From positions 6,039,001-6,103,000 of the forward strand of contig NC_085072.1 of the NCBI RefSeq assembly GCF_963662255.1: a stretch of 64,000 bases of DNA, written 5' to 3'. This document shows positions 46,601-55,204 of the stretch, one piece after another. The notes beneath the pieces are model-generated. The model saw nothing but the letters and a program-made list of their open reading frames with translations. It did not search any database and was not told the origin of the DNA. Both the position numbers and the translations under genes were made by a program. How positions within the stretch are numbered: the stretch's first letter is position 1; each line of letters begins with the position of its first letter. This DNA is from Cinclus cinclus (taxonomy: Eukaryota; Chordata; Aves; Passeriformes; Cinclidae).

Positions 46601-48035
46601 AGCAGCAACAACTCGCTCTGCTTCAGAGCCATGGCAGGCATGGACTTTGGAAACACGTGCAGGGACCAGGGGGCAGTGGGGGAACCAGGGCAGATCTGCA
46701 TCCATCTCCTTCCATGAAACTCTCCGAGGGCAACAGCCCAAGCCCACCTCTGCAGGATCCTGCCGCCTTGCACCATCACCTATTGAGAGGGCGAGAACAA
46801 CCCAAACGGCAAGAGGGGACACTCAGCCGAACATCCCCACGCGGGAAGCCACGCCCTGGGCTCCGGGCTCCGGGCTCCGGGATCCAGGACGTGCAGCTCC
46901 TTATCCACCGCGGGATGCAGAGACACCGCGGCCGAGGCAGCGCGGCCGGGGAGAGAGAGGCCGGGGTTGGAGGGGCCCAAGGCGGTTGTCGCTGCCCCGC
47001 TCGGAGCCGCTGCAAGAGCAGCCGGCACCCACAGGACGCTGCTGCTGGCGGATACTTCCCGAGGAAGGTCGCCATGCAAACACCTCCCACACCGGCGCCC
47101 AGGCAGGGAAGCCCGGTGGCACCGAGCCCGGCAGGGTCGGCATGAGGGCCCCACCTGCGCGTCCCGGCGGCGGCAGGGACGATGACAAAGCGCCTGCTGG
47201 AAGGGGTACCAGAACGGGAGCTGCCCGGTCCCCAGGGCCGCGGCTCCCGCGGCCCCAACGGGGGCCACTGCCCGGCCAGGGCACCGGCACTGGCCGCTGA
47301 CCACTGCGGAGCTCCGGCCCCAGAGGGCAACGGGGGCCGGACCCTTCCCCAGGGCCCGCTCCAGCTGTGGCCCCGAGCACCCGAGCCGAGTGCGGGCTCC
47401 GAGATGCGGGGAGCAAACGCTGCGGTGTGCCGGGCCTGCACCCCACAGCGCACCCCAACACTGCATCCCGCACCCTGCACCCTAATACTGCATCCCGCAC
47501 CCTGTACCCCAATACTGCATCCCGCACCCCACACTGTACCCTAATACTGCATCCTGCACCCCACACTGTACCCCACTGCTACATCCCGCTCTCCCAGCCC
47601 GCACCCCTCCTCTCCAAAGGCATTTTCAGCCTGGGGTGCAAAAGGGCGGAGATGTTCTGAGAAATACCCAGGGGTGCAATGGGGACATGCAGTGGGGGTG
47701 CAATGAGGGGGTGGCAGGCGCGGGTATGCAATGGGGTCGTAATGGGGATGCAATGGGAGTGCAATGGGGATGCAATAGGGATGGAATGGGGATGCAATGG
47801 GGATGCAATGGGGATGCAATGGGGATGTAGTGGGAGTGGGGGGGGGGGGGGGTCCAAGGAAGGGCACGTGACCCGTTGGGGATGGGGCGATGCGGGGCGT
47901 CCCCCGGCTCACCGCGATAACGTTGACGAAGGTGGTCTTGCCCGAGTACTGCAGCCCCACCAGGGTCAGCTCCATCTCCTCCTTCCAGAACAGCGCCCGG
48001 AACCAGTCCAGCAGCTTGTTGAAGAGCGCCAGCAT
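34645..48035 (-). CDS. ARL8A: ARL8A, lysosomal Arf-like small GTPase (7 coding exons)
   Basis: Seven exons join in frame to 186 aa, the exact family length. They are 48035-47913, 40129-40049, 39086-39013, 36856-36763, 35657-35590, 34886-34816 and 34694-34645. Seen: N-terminal amphipathic helix [13 protein letters not shown]-loop GLQYSGKT (27-34); switch I with PTVGFN; WDIGGQ (70-75, catalytic Gln75); NKRD (130-133); SCK near 158-160; C-terminus HSKSRRS. ARL8A is chosen over ARL8B because of NKLLDWF, GQFNED, MRKIT, LWDIGG, GVSAIVYMVD and LPGALDEKE. Residue 2 is Leu where human ARL8A, from memory, has Ile; both fit N-terminal acetylation by NatC, which this family uses instead of myristoylation. 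Known role: recruits kinesin and HOPS effectors on lysosomes, driving lysosome movement and fusion. It shares a tail-to-tail arrangement with GPR37L1. Confidence 0.97.
34816..34886 (-). CDS. ARL8A: ARL8A coding exon 6
   Basis: 71 nt coding [20 protein letters not shown] and the first base of a split Asp codon; donor GTGAGT. Confidence 0.97.
35590..35657 (-). CDS. ARL8A: ARL8A coding exon 5
   Basis: 68 nt coding [18 protein letters not shown] (guanine-specificity NKRD) and ending in a split Met codon; donor GTAAGT. Confidence 0.97.
36763..36856 (-). CDS. ARL8A: ARL8A coding exon 4
   Basis: 94 nt coding [16 protein letters not shown] through LQGIP. Acceptor TTGCAG, donor GTGAGC, leaving phase 0. 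Confidence 0.97.
38540..38882 (+). mobile_element. CR1 LINE 3' end in ARL8A intron 3
   Basis: Motifs in order: AAATGGCCTCAAGTTG, AGGTTCAAGGTTGGATATCA, ACCATCCCTGGAGGTATTCA, GGTTGGACTCAATGATCTTC, and a degenerate ATTCCATGATGATTC end. Confidence 0.92.
39013..39086 (-). CDS. ARL8A: ARL8A coding exon 3
   Basis: 74 nt starting [13 protein letters not shown] (switch II) and ending after GT of a split valine codon; donor GTGAGT. Confidence 0.97.
39825..39945 (+). mobile_element. CR1 LINE 3' fragment in ARL8A intron 2
   Basis: Degraded CR1 end: TTGGAGACATGATTTAGTGA, GTGTTAGACTCGATCTTAAA, TTCCACCCTTAATG. Confidence 0.8.
40049..40129 (-). CDS. ARL8A: ARL8A coding exon 2
   Basis: 27 codons, [13 protein letters not shown] to KGNVTIK, including switch I. 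Flanked by acceptor TTGCAG and donor GTAAGA. Confidence 0.97.
40395..40570 (+). mobile_element. Partial ERV LTR fragment in ARL8A intron 1
   Basis: TGCTGTTTTTAGTAAATTGT followed by TCTTATCTCAAGCTGTGATC resembles the R/U5 end of avian ERVL-type LTRs. The boundaries are eroded and no target duplication is visible. Confidence 0.5.
43490..43710 (+). mobile_element. CR1 LINE 3' fragment in ARL8A intron 1
   Basis: GCACAGGTTACCCAGAGAAG, CTGTGGCTGCCCCATCCCTG, then a degraded TTTAAAGGTCCCTTC and ATCACTCTGTGATCC end. Confidence 0.9.
44355..44880 (-). mobile_element. CR1 LINE fragment in ARL8A intron 1
   Basis: Minus-orientation CR1: ATGGTCAGGTTGGAAGGACC, CTCCACACCCTCTCTGGGCA, CAGCCCCTTCAGCCTGTCCT, TTTCCAGGCAGGGCTGAAGC. 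Over 500 bp. Confidence 0.92.
47451..47590. repeat. Minisatellite in ARL8A intron 1 (C-rich)
   Basis: Five copies anchored on A(C/T)ACTGCATCC(C/T)GCACC, or a degenerate last copy, spaced about 28-37 bp apart. Confidence 0.8.
47663..47850. repeat. GCAATGGGGAT minisatellite next to the ARL8A exon 1 donor
   Basis: Tandem copies of an 11-bp unit GCAATGGGGAT with variants, most regular at 47745-47826, ending in a G run at 47838-47851. The block finishes about 60 bp from the intron 1 donor at 47912. Confidence 0.85.
47913..48035 (-). CDS. ARL8A: ARL8A coding exon 1
   Basis: 41 codons from the ATG (48035-48033) to ...TTFVNVIA, then donor GTGAGC (phase 0). It contains the N-terminal helix and the P-loop. 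The frame is also open upstream of this ATG, but that sequence is GC repeat, and the family length fixes the start here. Confidence 0.96.
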
Positions 48036-48054
48036 GGTGCCGGCGGGCCGGGCC

Positions 48055-48240
48055 GCGCTGAGCGAGGCCGAGTTGAGCCGAGCGGAATCGGGCCGGGCCG
48101 GGCCGAGCCGAGCCGAGCCGAGTGGGGCCGGGCCGGGCAGGGCCGAGCGAGGCCGAGTGGAGCCGAGCGAGGCCGAGTCGGGGCGGGGCCAGTCGGGGTG
48201 GAGCCGGGCAGGGCCGAGCGGTGCCGAAGGAGGCCGAGCC
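48055..48240. repeat. GC-rich GGCCGAGC-type repeat in the ARL8A 5' leader/promoter
   Basis: Dense imperfect repeats of GGGCC, GGCCGAGC and GAGCCGAGC on the + strand start about 20 bp upstream of the ARL8A ATG and continue for roughly 185 bp. Confidence 0.8.
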
Positions 48241-48464
48241 GCCGCCTCCCCCCCGGTATTGTCCGCGCGCCGCGGGCCCTGCTGCCGCACCGCCGCGCCG
48301 GGTGGGGCCCGCGCGCCGCCTGCGCCCGCCCCGCGGCCGCGCCCCCTGCCGGCCCGGAGGACCCGGCGCACCGTACAGCCGGGCCGGATCCCCGGACGGC
48401 TCGGACAGGCCTGACACCCTGGAATGGCCCGTAGCCCTGCCCTGGTCACTCCCGGCACCCTCGC

Positions 48465-48465
<1 letters not shown>

Positions 48466-48495
<30 letters not shown>
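48466..48495. repeat. C30 homopolymer upstream of ARL8A
   Basis: Thirty consecutive C on the + strand, about 430 bp upstream of the ARL8A ATG. The exact length may be affected by assembly. Confidence 0.9.
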
Positions 48496-48499
<4 letters not shown>

Positions 48500-50561
48500 A
48501 CCCAGGGCTTCTCAGATCATAGTACGTCCTGAGGGAGGGGTGGATGCACCCTCGTACCACTGCACCCCACAGCCCTGCTCCCCGACACACCTGTACCCCC
48601 AGCTCCCCTGCAGCCTGCACCCAAAGCCTTCCTGCAGCCTTCCCTCTATGCCCCTGCATTTGCTACACCCCAATATCCCTCCAGCCTGCACTCCTGTGCT
48701 CCCAGCACCTTTTCACCTGGTGCCCACCGCACCGCTAGCACCAGGCACCCCCACCTCCATCCCCCCCCTGTGCCCCAGTGACCCCCGTGTTGGGCACCTG
48801 CACCCAGCACTGCCAGGTACATACCCTGAACCCGTGGCACTGCCCCGCCGCAGCTGGCACCAGCCCCTCCAGCCCTGCGGCTGGGCTCACCCCAATCCCG
48901 CACCTGTACCAGTCCTCCCAGACCCCAGCCCTCCCACACACCTGGGAGTGCCACTGGGAGCGTCACTGGGAGCCCTGGCACACACAGCAGGGCTGAGCCA
49001 GCCCGTGGGGCTGCCCCCCTGCCCTCCTGCCCCACTGCAGCCCGTGCCACCGTCCCCCTGGTGTGTCACCTGTCACACGTACAGCCGGGGCAGAACAAAC
49101 AGCACCTGGTCAGCGGCCAAGGCAGGAGCTGCCCCTGGCCATGGGTGCCCCTTGCCCTGGGCTGGTGGCAGGTGCATCCAAAGGATGGAGTGGCAAAGTA
49201 ACACCAGGGGTGGCGAGGCCCCAGCAGGGATCCTGGCTCCTGGGACTCGGGGAACACCGGTGGATGAGGTGGGAGGACCTGGAGGTCCAGCCCTGAGGGG
49301 GGTGCATCTTGGTGTGATGGGGCCTCCATGGACACACAGAGAATCTCATCCACTTGCTCTTCTCTTCGGTCATGGGCCAGTCACAGGCTTTGTGGCTTTG
49401 GAGGCTGCACTTTGACCTGGTGTTTCAGTCTCAGTTTCCCCAGGTGATGCCTGCGTGATGGTTCGGGTGCAGGCTGCAGTGGGTGCAGGGATGATTGGGG
49501 TGCAGGCTGCAGGGATGCTGGGGGTGCAGGTGTTTGAGGGGTGCAGGCACTGTGGGTGGTGCTGGGTGGGGGTGATGCAGGGCACGGGGGTGCAGGGGTG
49601 CTGGGGTTGCAGAGGTTCTGGGGTACTTGAGAGTGCAGGATGTGGTCAATGAAGGGGTGTGGGCTGTACAGGGGTGTGCAGGAGTGATGGGCCCAATAGC
49701 CAGGGTGGGCAGTGGGACGTAGGGGGTGCCAGGAGCCCCAAGCAATACCATAGAAGCTGACAATTCCCACCTGGAGAACGAGATACAACCCAAAGGCACA
49801 GCTTCCTCGAAGGATGTTCCTGTGAGACCTCTACCCAGCCTGCTGCCAGAACAGCTTTCAGCCATCGGGGTTGGGCGCTGCAGCCACAAAACCCTCGTGC
49901 TTTGCCCCTGCTCAGCTCTGCTGGGCTGGGTGCATGCAGAGCTGCTCCAGGTGTGTCGTGACTGTGCCTTGGCTCTGCTGTGCTCTCCCACACTGTGCTG
50001 AGCACTCAGGGCAGGGGCTGCCTGGCCATGCCATGTCAACAGGGTTCAGTTCCATCCACGTGGAATTTGAGCCAGTCCTAAAGTGAGGACTGACACACCA
50101 GGCTGTTTGTAATTCCCCTACACCAGGTCCTTTATTCCAGCAGCTGCTGGGGAGAGCCCATAAGTAGCGGTTGCTGGTGCTGTCATGAGAGACAAAGATG
50201 CTGAATCCACTGCTGGGGCTGCCTGAGTCAAATGTGTGTGCATAGGAAATAGGGAAACTGAGTTGGGGTTCAATCCACCTCACAGGGGGTAGCTCAGCCC
50301 CTGGTAATTAGTGGTGGGGAAGTTTCTCTCATGAGCTGTAAGTCATGGGGGAGCTGCCTTTGTTTTCAGAGACGGCATTTTGCTTTCTGATCTGCTGCAG
50401 CCTGCTTAGGATTCCTGTGCTCTCAAAGGGAGGCCTGAGGAAGCATAAATATAATTGTTTTCTGCAATCACCCATCATAACTGCTCATACCCATAACTCC
50501 TCAAAAATTCATTGTCCCCCAAATCTTGCATGTAATTTCTTCTTGAAGATTTTTTTTTTTT

Positions 50562-51065
50562 CAAAGAATCAGATGATTGTTCAGGCTGGAAAATACCTCT
50601 AACATCATCAAGTGCAACCATTATCCCAGCACTGCCATGGTCACAACTGTAACATGTCCCAAGTCACCATCCTGTAGGGATGGTGACTCCACCACTGCCC
50701 TGGGCAGCCTGTGCCAGGGCCTGGCCACCCTTACGGTGAATAAATCTTTCCTAATATCCAATCTAAAACTGCTCCCAGTGCAACTTGAGGCCGTTTCTTC
50801 TTGTCCTGTTCTTGTTCTCTGGGACCAGAGCCTGACATCCCCTGGCTGCCCCCTCCTGTCAGGGAGTTGTGCAGAGCCAGAAGGTCTCCCCCAAGCCTCC
50901 TTTTCTCCAGGCTCCCTTTCTCAGCTCCCTCAGCTGCTCCTGGTGCTCCAGACACTTCCCCAGCTCTGTTCCCTTCTTGGCATTTTAAGTGTCTTTCTTT
51001 TCATGAGGGGCCCAAAACTGTACCCAGCATTCGAGGTGGGGCCCCACAAATACAGGGGGAAAGCA
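50562..51065 (-). mobile_element. CR1 LINE fragment
   Basis: Minus orientation: CCACTGCCCTGGGCAGCCTG, CTTTCCTAATATCCAATCTA, then CAGCATTCGAGGTGGGGCC. About 500 bp. Confidence 0.93.
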
Positions 51066-52389
51066 GATTTTAAATAAACATCCCAGCCCAAAAAATGTCC
51101 CTACACCAGTTTGGGGCTTCCCCCCTCCCAGCATTCCTGTAGCACTGGAGCTGTTAGAGATTGCCCCTGGATTGTAGTGATGTTCCTGCAGTCCCTGCCA
51201 CAGAAACTGCCCATCCAGTGCTCAAACCAAACTCACCCCTCACAGCATGGACAACAGCTCAGTTGTTGACCATCCCCCACACTGGGAGAGACATGAACAA
51301 ATGAGCAAAAAAGATGATTTTCCTGCACTATCCCCACTCCAACCCACCCTATTTCCCTTACCTCCATAATGGGGAGCCAGCCCTGACAGGTTTGGGGACA
51401 TTTGGCTGATTCTCACTGGTTTGAACCAGGGTCCCAAGCTCTGCTCCCTGCAGAGGGTCTGTGGTGGCACATGCAGGGGTGCACATAGCAGATCTGGTCC
51501 CCGTGGCTGCACCCTTGCAACACTGTCCCCAGTGGTGTCACCCCATGGTGTCCATGCCAAGAGCTGGGGACAAGGCAGAGCTGTCCTGTGCAAGAGCTGG
51601 CACCACCCCAGGGCCTCTCCAGACAAGAGCATGTTTGACATTCTCAGGAAGTTTTGATGTGGTTGCTCAACCAAGTTCCTTAAGGAAACAGAGGTCAGGT
51701 CTGTGCCAGCCCACATGGGAAAGGGGTGTCTTTTCCTCATGCTCTCTTGGCTGAGAGTTTAACGCTGGCTTAGCAAGGACCAGCACAAAAAGCTGTGACT
51801 GCCATGTCCCACAGTGTTCCTGGTGCTCTCAGTGCCCAGGTCACCCCTCCCTCTGGCTATGGGTGAGTGCTGCAGGGTGGGCCTCATCCTCTGTGGGGTG
51901 CAGGTGCTCCCATGGGGCCTTCTTGAGACCCTGGGGCCCCAGTGCTGTCTGGAAATGTCAAAGGATGCCCTGAAATGTCTCCAGGTGATGGCTTGGTCAC
52001 TGATTACTCAGAGTCCATGGGTGCTGTTGTTTGCCATCACTCACCTGAGAGCAAAGCTGTTATTAATTACTCAAAATGCTGGATTTTGGCATGTGCTCTG
52101 CCTTTCCAAGAACCTGGTGAAGCAGTGCTATGTTCAATGGCATTGAACCTTTCCACCAGCTGCAAGTGAATTTGGAGCATTCTGGGTCTACTTGCCACCA
52201 CCAAAGCTGGTGTGTGCCACAACAGCGATGTCTGCCATGTGGCCACCATGTTTTGTTCCTCCCATCCCAGTGAATTATTGCAAGGGAAGGGAATGGATTA
52301 CCACCCTGGAAAACCCTAGGCCAAAATTACAGTCGTGTAGATAGAACAGGATCTTATACCTTGTATCTTTATACTTAATATATTTTCTT

Positions 52390-52575
52390 ACATGTAAGAA
52401 AGAAATATTTTACAAAGAGGGTGGGAGGCCCTGGCACAGGTTGCCCAAAGAAGCTGTGGCTGCCCCATCCCTGCAAGTGTCCAGGGGAAGGCTGGACTTG
52501 GAGCAGCCTGGGATAGTGAAAGGGTTTGGGATTGGATGGCCTTCAACCCAAACTGTTCTGTGATTCTGTGGAGCA
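52390..52575 (+). mobile_element. CR1 LINE 3' end
   Basis: GGCCCTGGCACAGGTTGCCC, CTGTGGCTGCCCCATCCCTG, ACTGTTCTGTGATTCTGTGG. Confidence 0.92.
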
Positions 52576-54317
52576 AGGACTTTTCCTGAGCCCTGGGCAG
52601 CACCTGGCTTCCTGGGGACACGGTTCTCAGGATGCTGCAACCAGGGCCCCCAGTACCAGCGTGCTCTGCCTGGCTGGGCTGTACCTCCCGTGGAGCACAG
52701 GAACACTGTGAGAAGGATAAGGACAGTTGGAACCATACCTGGGGTTTAAGTGGGGGAGTGAGGAACAGGAGCAATCTTGGCAGTGCTGAAATCCCTGGCC
52801 AAGCTCAGGGGCTTAATGCTAGCCCAGAGCATGGAAAAGCATGAGATTCTGGAGAGATTGACCCTGTGAGTGGTGCACTGGGTGAGGCAGTTTCTCAGGA
52901 CACTCAGGACACAGTGAGAGCAGATCAAACCCTGCTGCACCCCTGACATGGGCTAAGCCCAGGATGGAGTTTGGCAGTAACACAGACCATGGTTCAGCAC
53001 TGCTCAGGGAGTCAGTGCACAGACGATGGAGAGAACTCAAACAGTGGCCAGGTAAGTGTGGAACAGACGGAGCTGCTAGAAATTGAGATCAAAAGGCAGA
53101 AAACCTGCTTAACTGATTATAATCTGCATCAGACAGCTGAGCTGGAAAAACTCCCAGCAGCTGATGGGGAAGCTGGGAGGAGGTGACAATACCCCTGATC
53201 CAGCTGTGATCCTGGTGCTGCTCCTGCATGCCTTGGGAGACACTCATGCAGCCTGAGCCTGCCCTAAGAGCTCTCCTCTGGACAGCAGACTGAAAGCATG
53301 AGGAAAATGGTGCGTGTCCTGCTGTCCAGGGAGTGCATGAAAACTGTTCAGGTGCAGCTTGCAAGTCTTCAACTTCTCCTGCGTGATAGCAGTAGGCATG
53401 GAAAGACTTGAGGAGAGGGATGCTGAATAAATCCTGTCACACAGGTCAAACCTCTATCTCCAGAGACACCATTAAAGGCAACAGTGTGACACCAAATTAC
53501 CTGAGCCACTCACTGACCTGCAGGGAGCTTGCAGAAGCTCTACAGCCTCTCCAAGTGCCTGAGCATCATGCAGGAGTCCCACAGAGAACACAATTCCCCC
53601 CTAAAGCACCTGACTGGACAGGCTGGTGCATAAGAAAGGGCTGACCTGGCACTAGGAACAGGGGGATTTCTCTGCCAGGGTGATCAGAATGCAGTAGGTG
53701 AAAGGATGTTACTTGAGATCTGCTCCTTTTCCTGCTGCTGGGCCAGGAAGCAGATTTGTTCCTGGTGCCAAGGGAGGGAAGTGGACAGGGGAGGCCATTG
53801 GGCAGTGATTCAGCTGCATTTTGGGGACCCATGGAGTGGTGAAGGGGCAGGTCATGCACAGAACCCTGAGCCACGGAAGCTCAGGGAGCCCAGGCAAGCT
53901 CAGACCCATTCAGCAGGAAGATTGATCCTTTTTTCTCTGGATCTCACACTGGGTCATGTCAGGGCTTATGACATGGGCAGGCACAGACTGGGCAGATCCC
54001 AGGGCTCCTTTGAGCCCTCCCTGCCCAAGTGGGTGCCCATGGGCCAAGGGCAGCTTTGAATACCTTCATAATTCTTCAAAATACTTGACAGAATATTTCC
54101 ATCTCCATGCTTTATGACAAAATGTTTTTCTGTCTTCTATTTTTTCCCCCTGGATTTATCAGTTAAAAAGATAACCTAATAAAACCCAAATATTATTTTG
54201 TTCTGATTTCAGGAAAAAAACCCCAAGAATTTAAAATCCCCAGCCCCATGTAATAGAAGGCAACTGGGAACACATCACTGCAAACTGCACTTGGGAATCT
54301 CCCCTGCTAGGGGGAAG

Positions 54318-54545
54318 GGAGGTTCAGGTTGGATACTGGGGAAAATTTGTTCCCTGAAAGGGTGGTCAGGCACTGGCACAGATTGCCCAGGGAGGTGGTG
54401 GACTCACCATCCCTGGAGATGTTCAAGAAATAACTGTACATGGCAATTAATGGTACAGTTTAGTGGGCACAGCGGGGTTTGATCAGAGGTTGGACTCAAT
54501 GATCTTGGAGGTCTTTTCCAGCCTTAATTATTATATTATTCTACC
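54318..54545 (+). mobile_element. CR1 LINE 3' end
   Basis: AGGTTCAGGTTGGATACTGG, ACTCACCATCCCTGGAGATG, GAGGTTGGACTCAATGATCT, TTCCAGCCTTAATTATTATA. Confidence 0.93.
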
Positions 54546-54722
54546 TTAAGGCTGTTGAAAAGGTGTTGGCTGAAGGTGGAGAGGAAAGCAAGCTGTGGAA
54601 CGCTGTTAGCTGAGTGTGCACCAAGACATCAAGGTGTCCTCAGCAAGAAGAGCTTCATGGTGCATGTTTGGAGCAAGCCCAGCCCTGCCCACAGAGGATG
54701 CACAGCCAGGACAGAGGCTTCA

Positions 54723-55110
54723 TTTATTTCAGGGTAGTTCCAGCAGTGCGGTGTCTAACGGGGTGAACATTTGTGTGCAGCTGAAAGGCAAATCGTGCTC
54801 CTGGCATCTGCCAGCTGCAGTTCCTCTGCACAGCTTGCTCTTCTGGTCCGGGATCTTGCACCTCTCAAAAGCCAAAGCTTCTTTCTATGGGTGAAATCTG
54901 CCTGGAGCCAGCAGCAGTGGCCACCTCGAGCACCCACTGCACCACCTCACCTTGCTCATCCCCAGGGTCCCCATGGGCTGGCTCAGCTGTACTCATCCCA
55001 AGATGTTCATGCTGCTGCTCTGTGGCCTGGCAGCATCAGGAGAGGTTTTGGTGAAGGTGTCCCCGAGGCTGGTGCAGGAGAGGTCAGAGCAGGGAGCCAC
55101 AAGCCCTGAA
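54723..55110 (-). other. PTPN7: PTPN7 3' UTR with poly(A) signal at 54728-54723 (inferred)
   Basis: TTTATT at 54723-54728 reads AATAAA on the gene strand, about 0.39 kb after the stop. It is the first canonical signal downstream. Confidence 0.55.
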
Positions 55111-55204
55111 CTAGCGGCCTCCCCCTTCTGGCAGCTGGGAGGCATAGAGAGCTAGTGTGTGATGGAGGAACTGGTACTGCTCGCTCGTCTGGATCATCCC
55201 ACCT
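55111..55204 (-). CDS. PTPN7: PTPN7 coding exon 9 (last)
   Basis: 94 nt coding [19 protein letters not shown] to LPEGGGR and the stop TAG (55113-55111). Confidence 0.95.

Larger units (their letters stand above)
46780..48440 (-). promoter_or_regulatory. ARL8A: ARL8A CpG island promoter
   Basis: Very CpG-rich sequence around coding exon 1. Upstream of the ATG lie GC boxes (CCCGCCCC near 48325 and similar) and no TATA box. This is the usual form for a broadly expressed gene. The exact start of transcription cannot be read from the sequence. Confidence 0.7.
48500..54720. other. Spacer between ARL8A and PTPN7
   Basis: About 6.2 kb with no supportable exon. It holds C-rich sequence with CTGCACCC motifs (48545-48760), G-rich sequence with GGGTGCAG motifs (49450-49640) and CR1 fragments at about 50562, 52390 and 54318, listed separately. 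Open frames here look random. Confidence 0.65.

Noticed and set aside
47541..48659. A single 372-aa minus-strand frame across ARL8A exon 1
   Set aside because: It reads through the leader repeat, the true exon 1 and intron 1; the GTGAGC donor at 47912 and homology limit the real coding part to 47913-48035.
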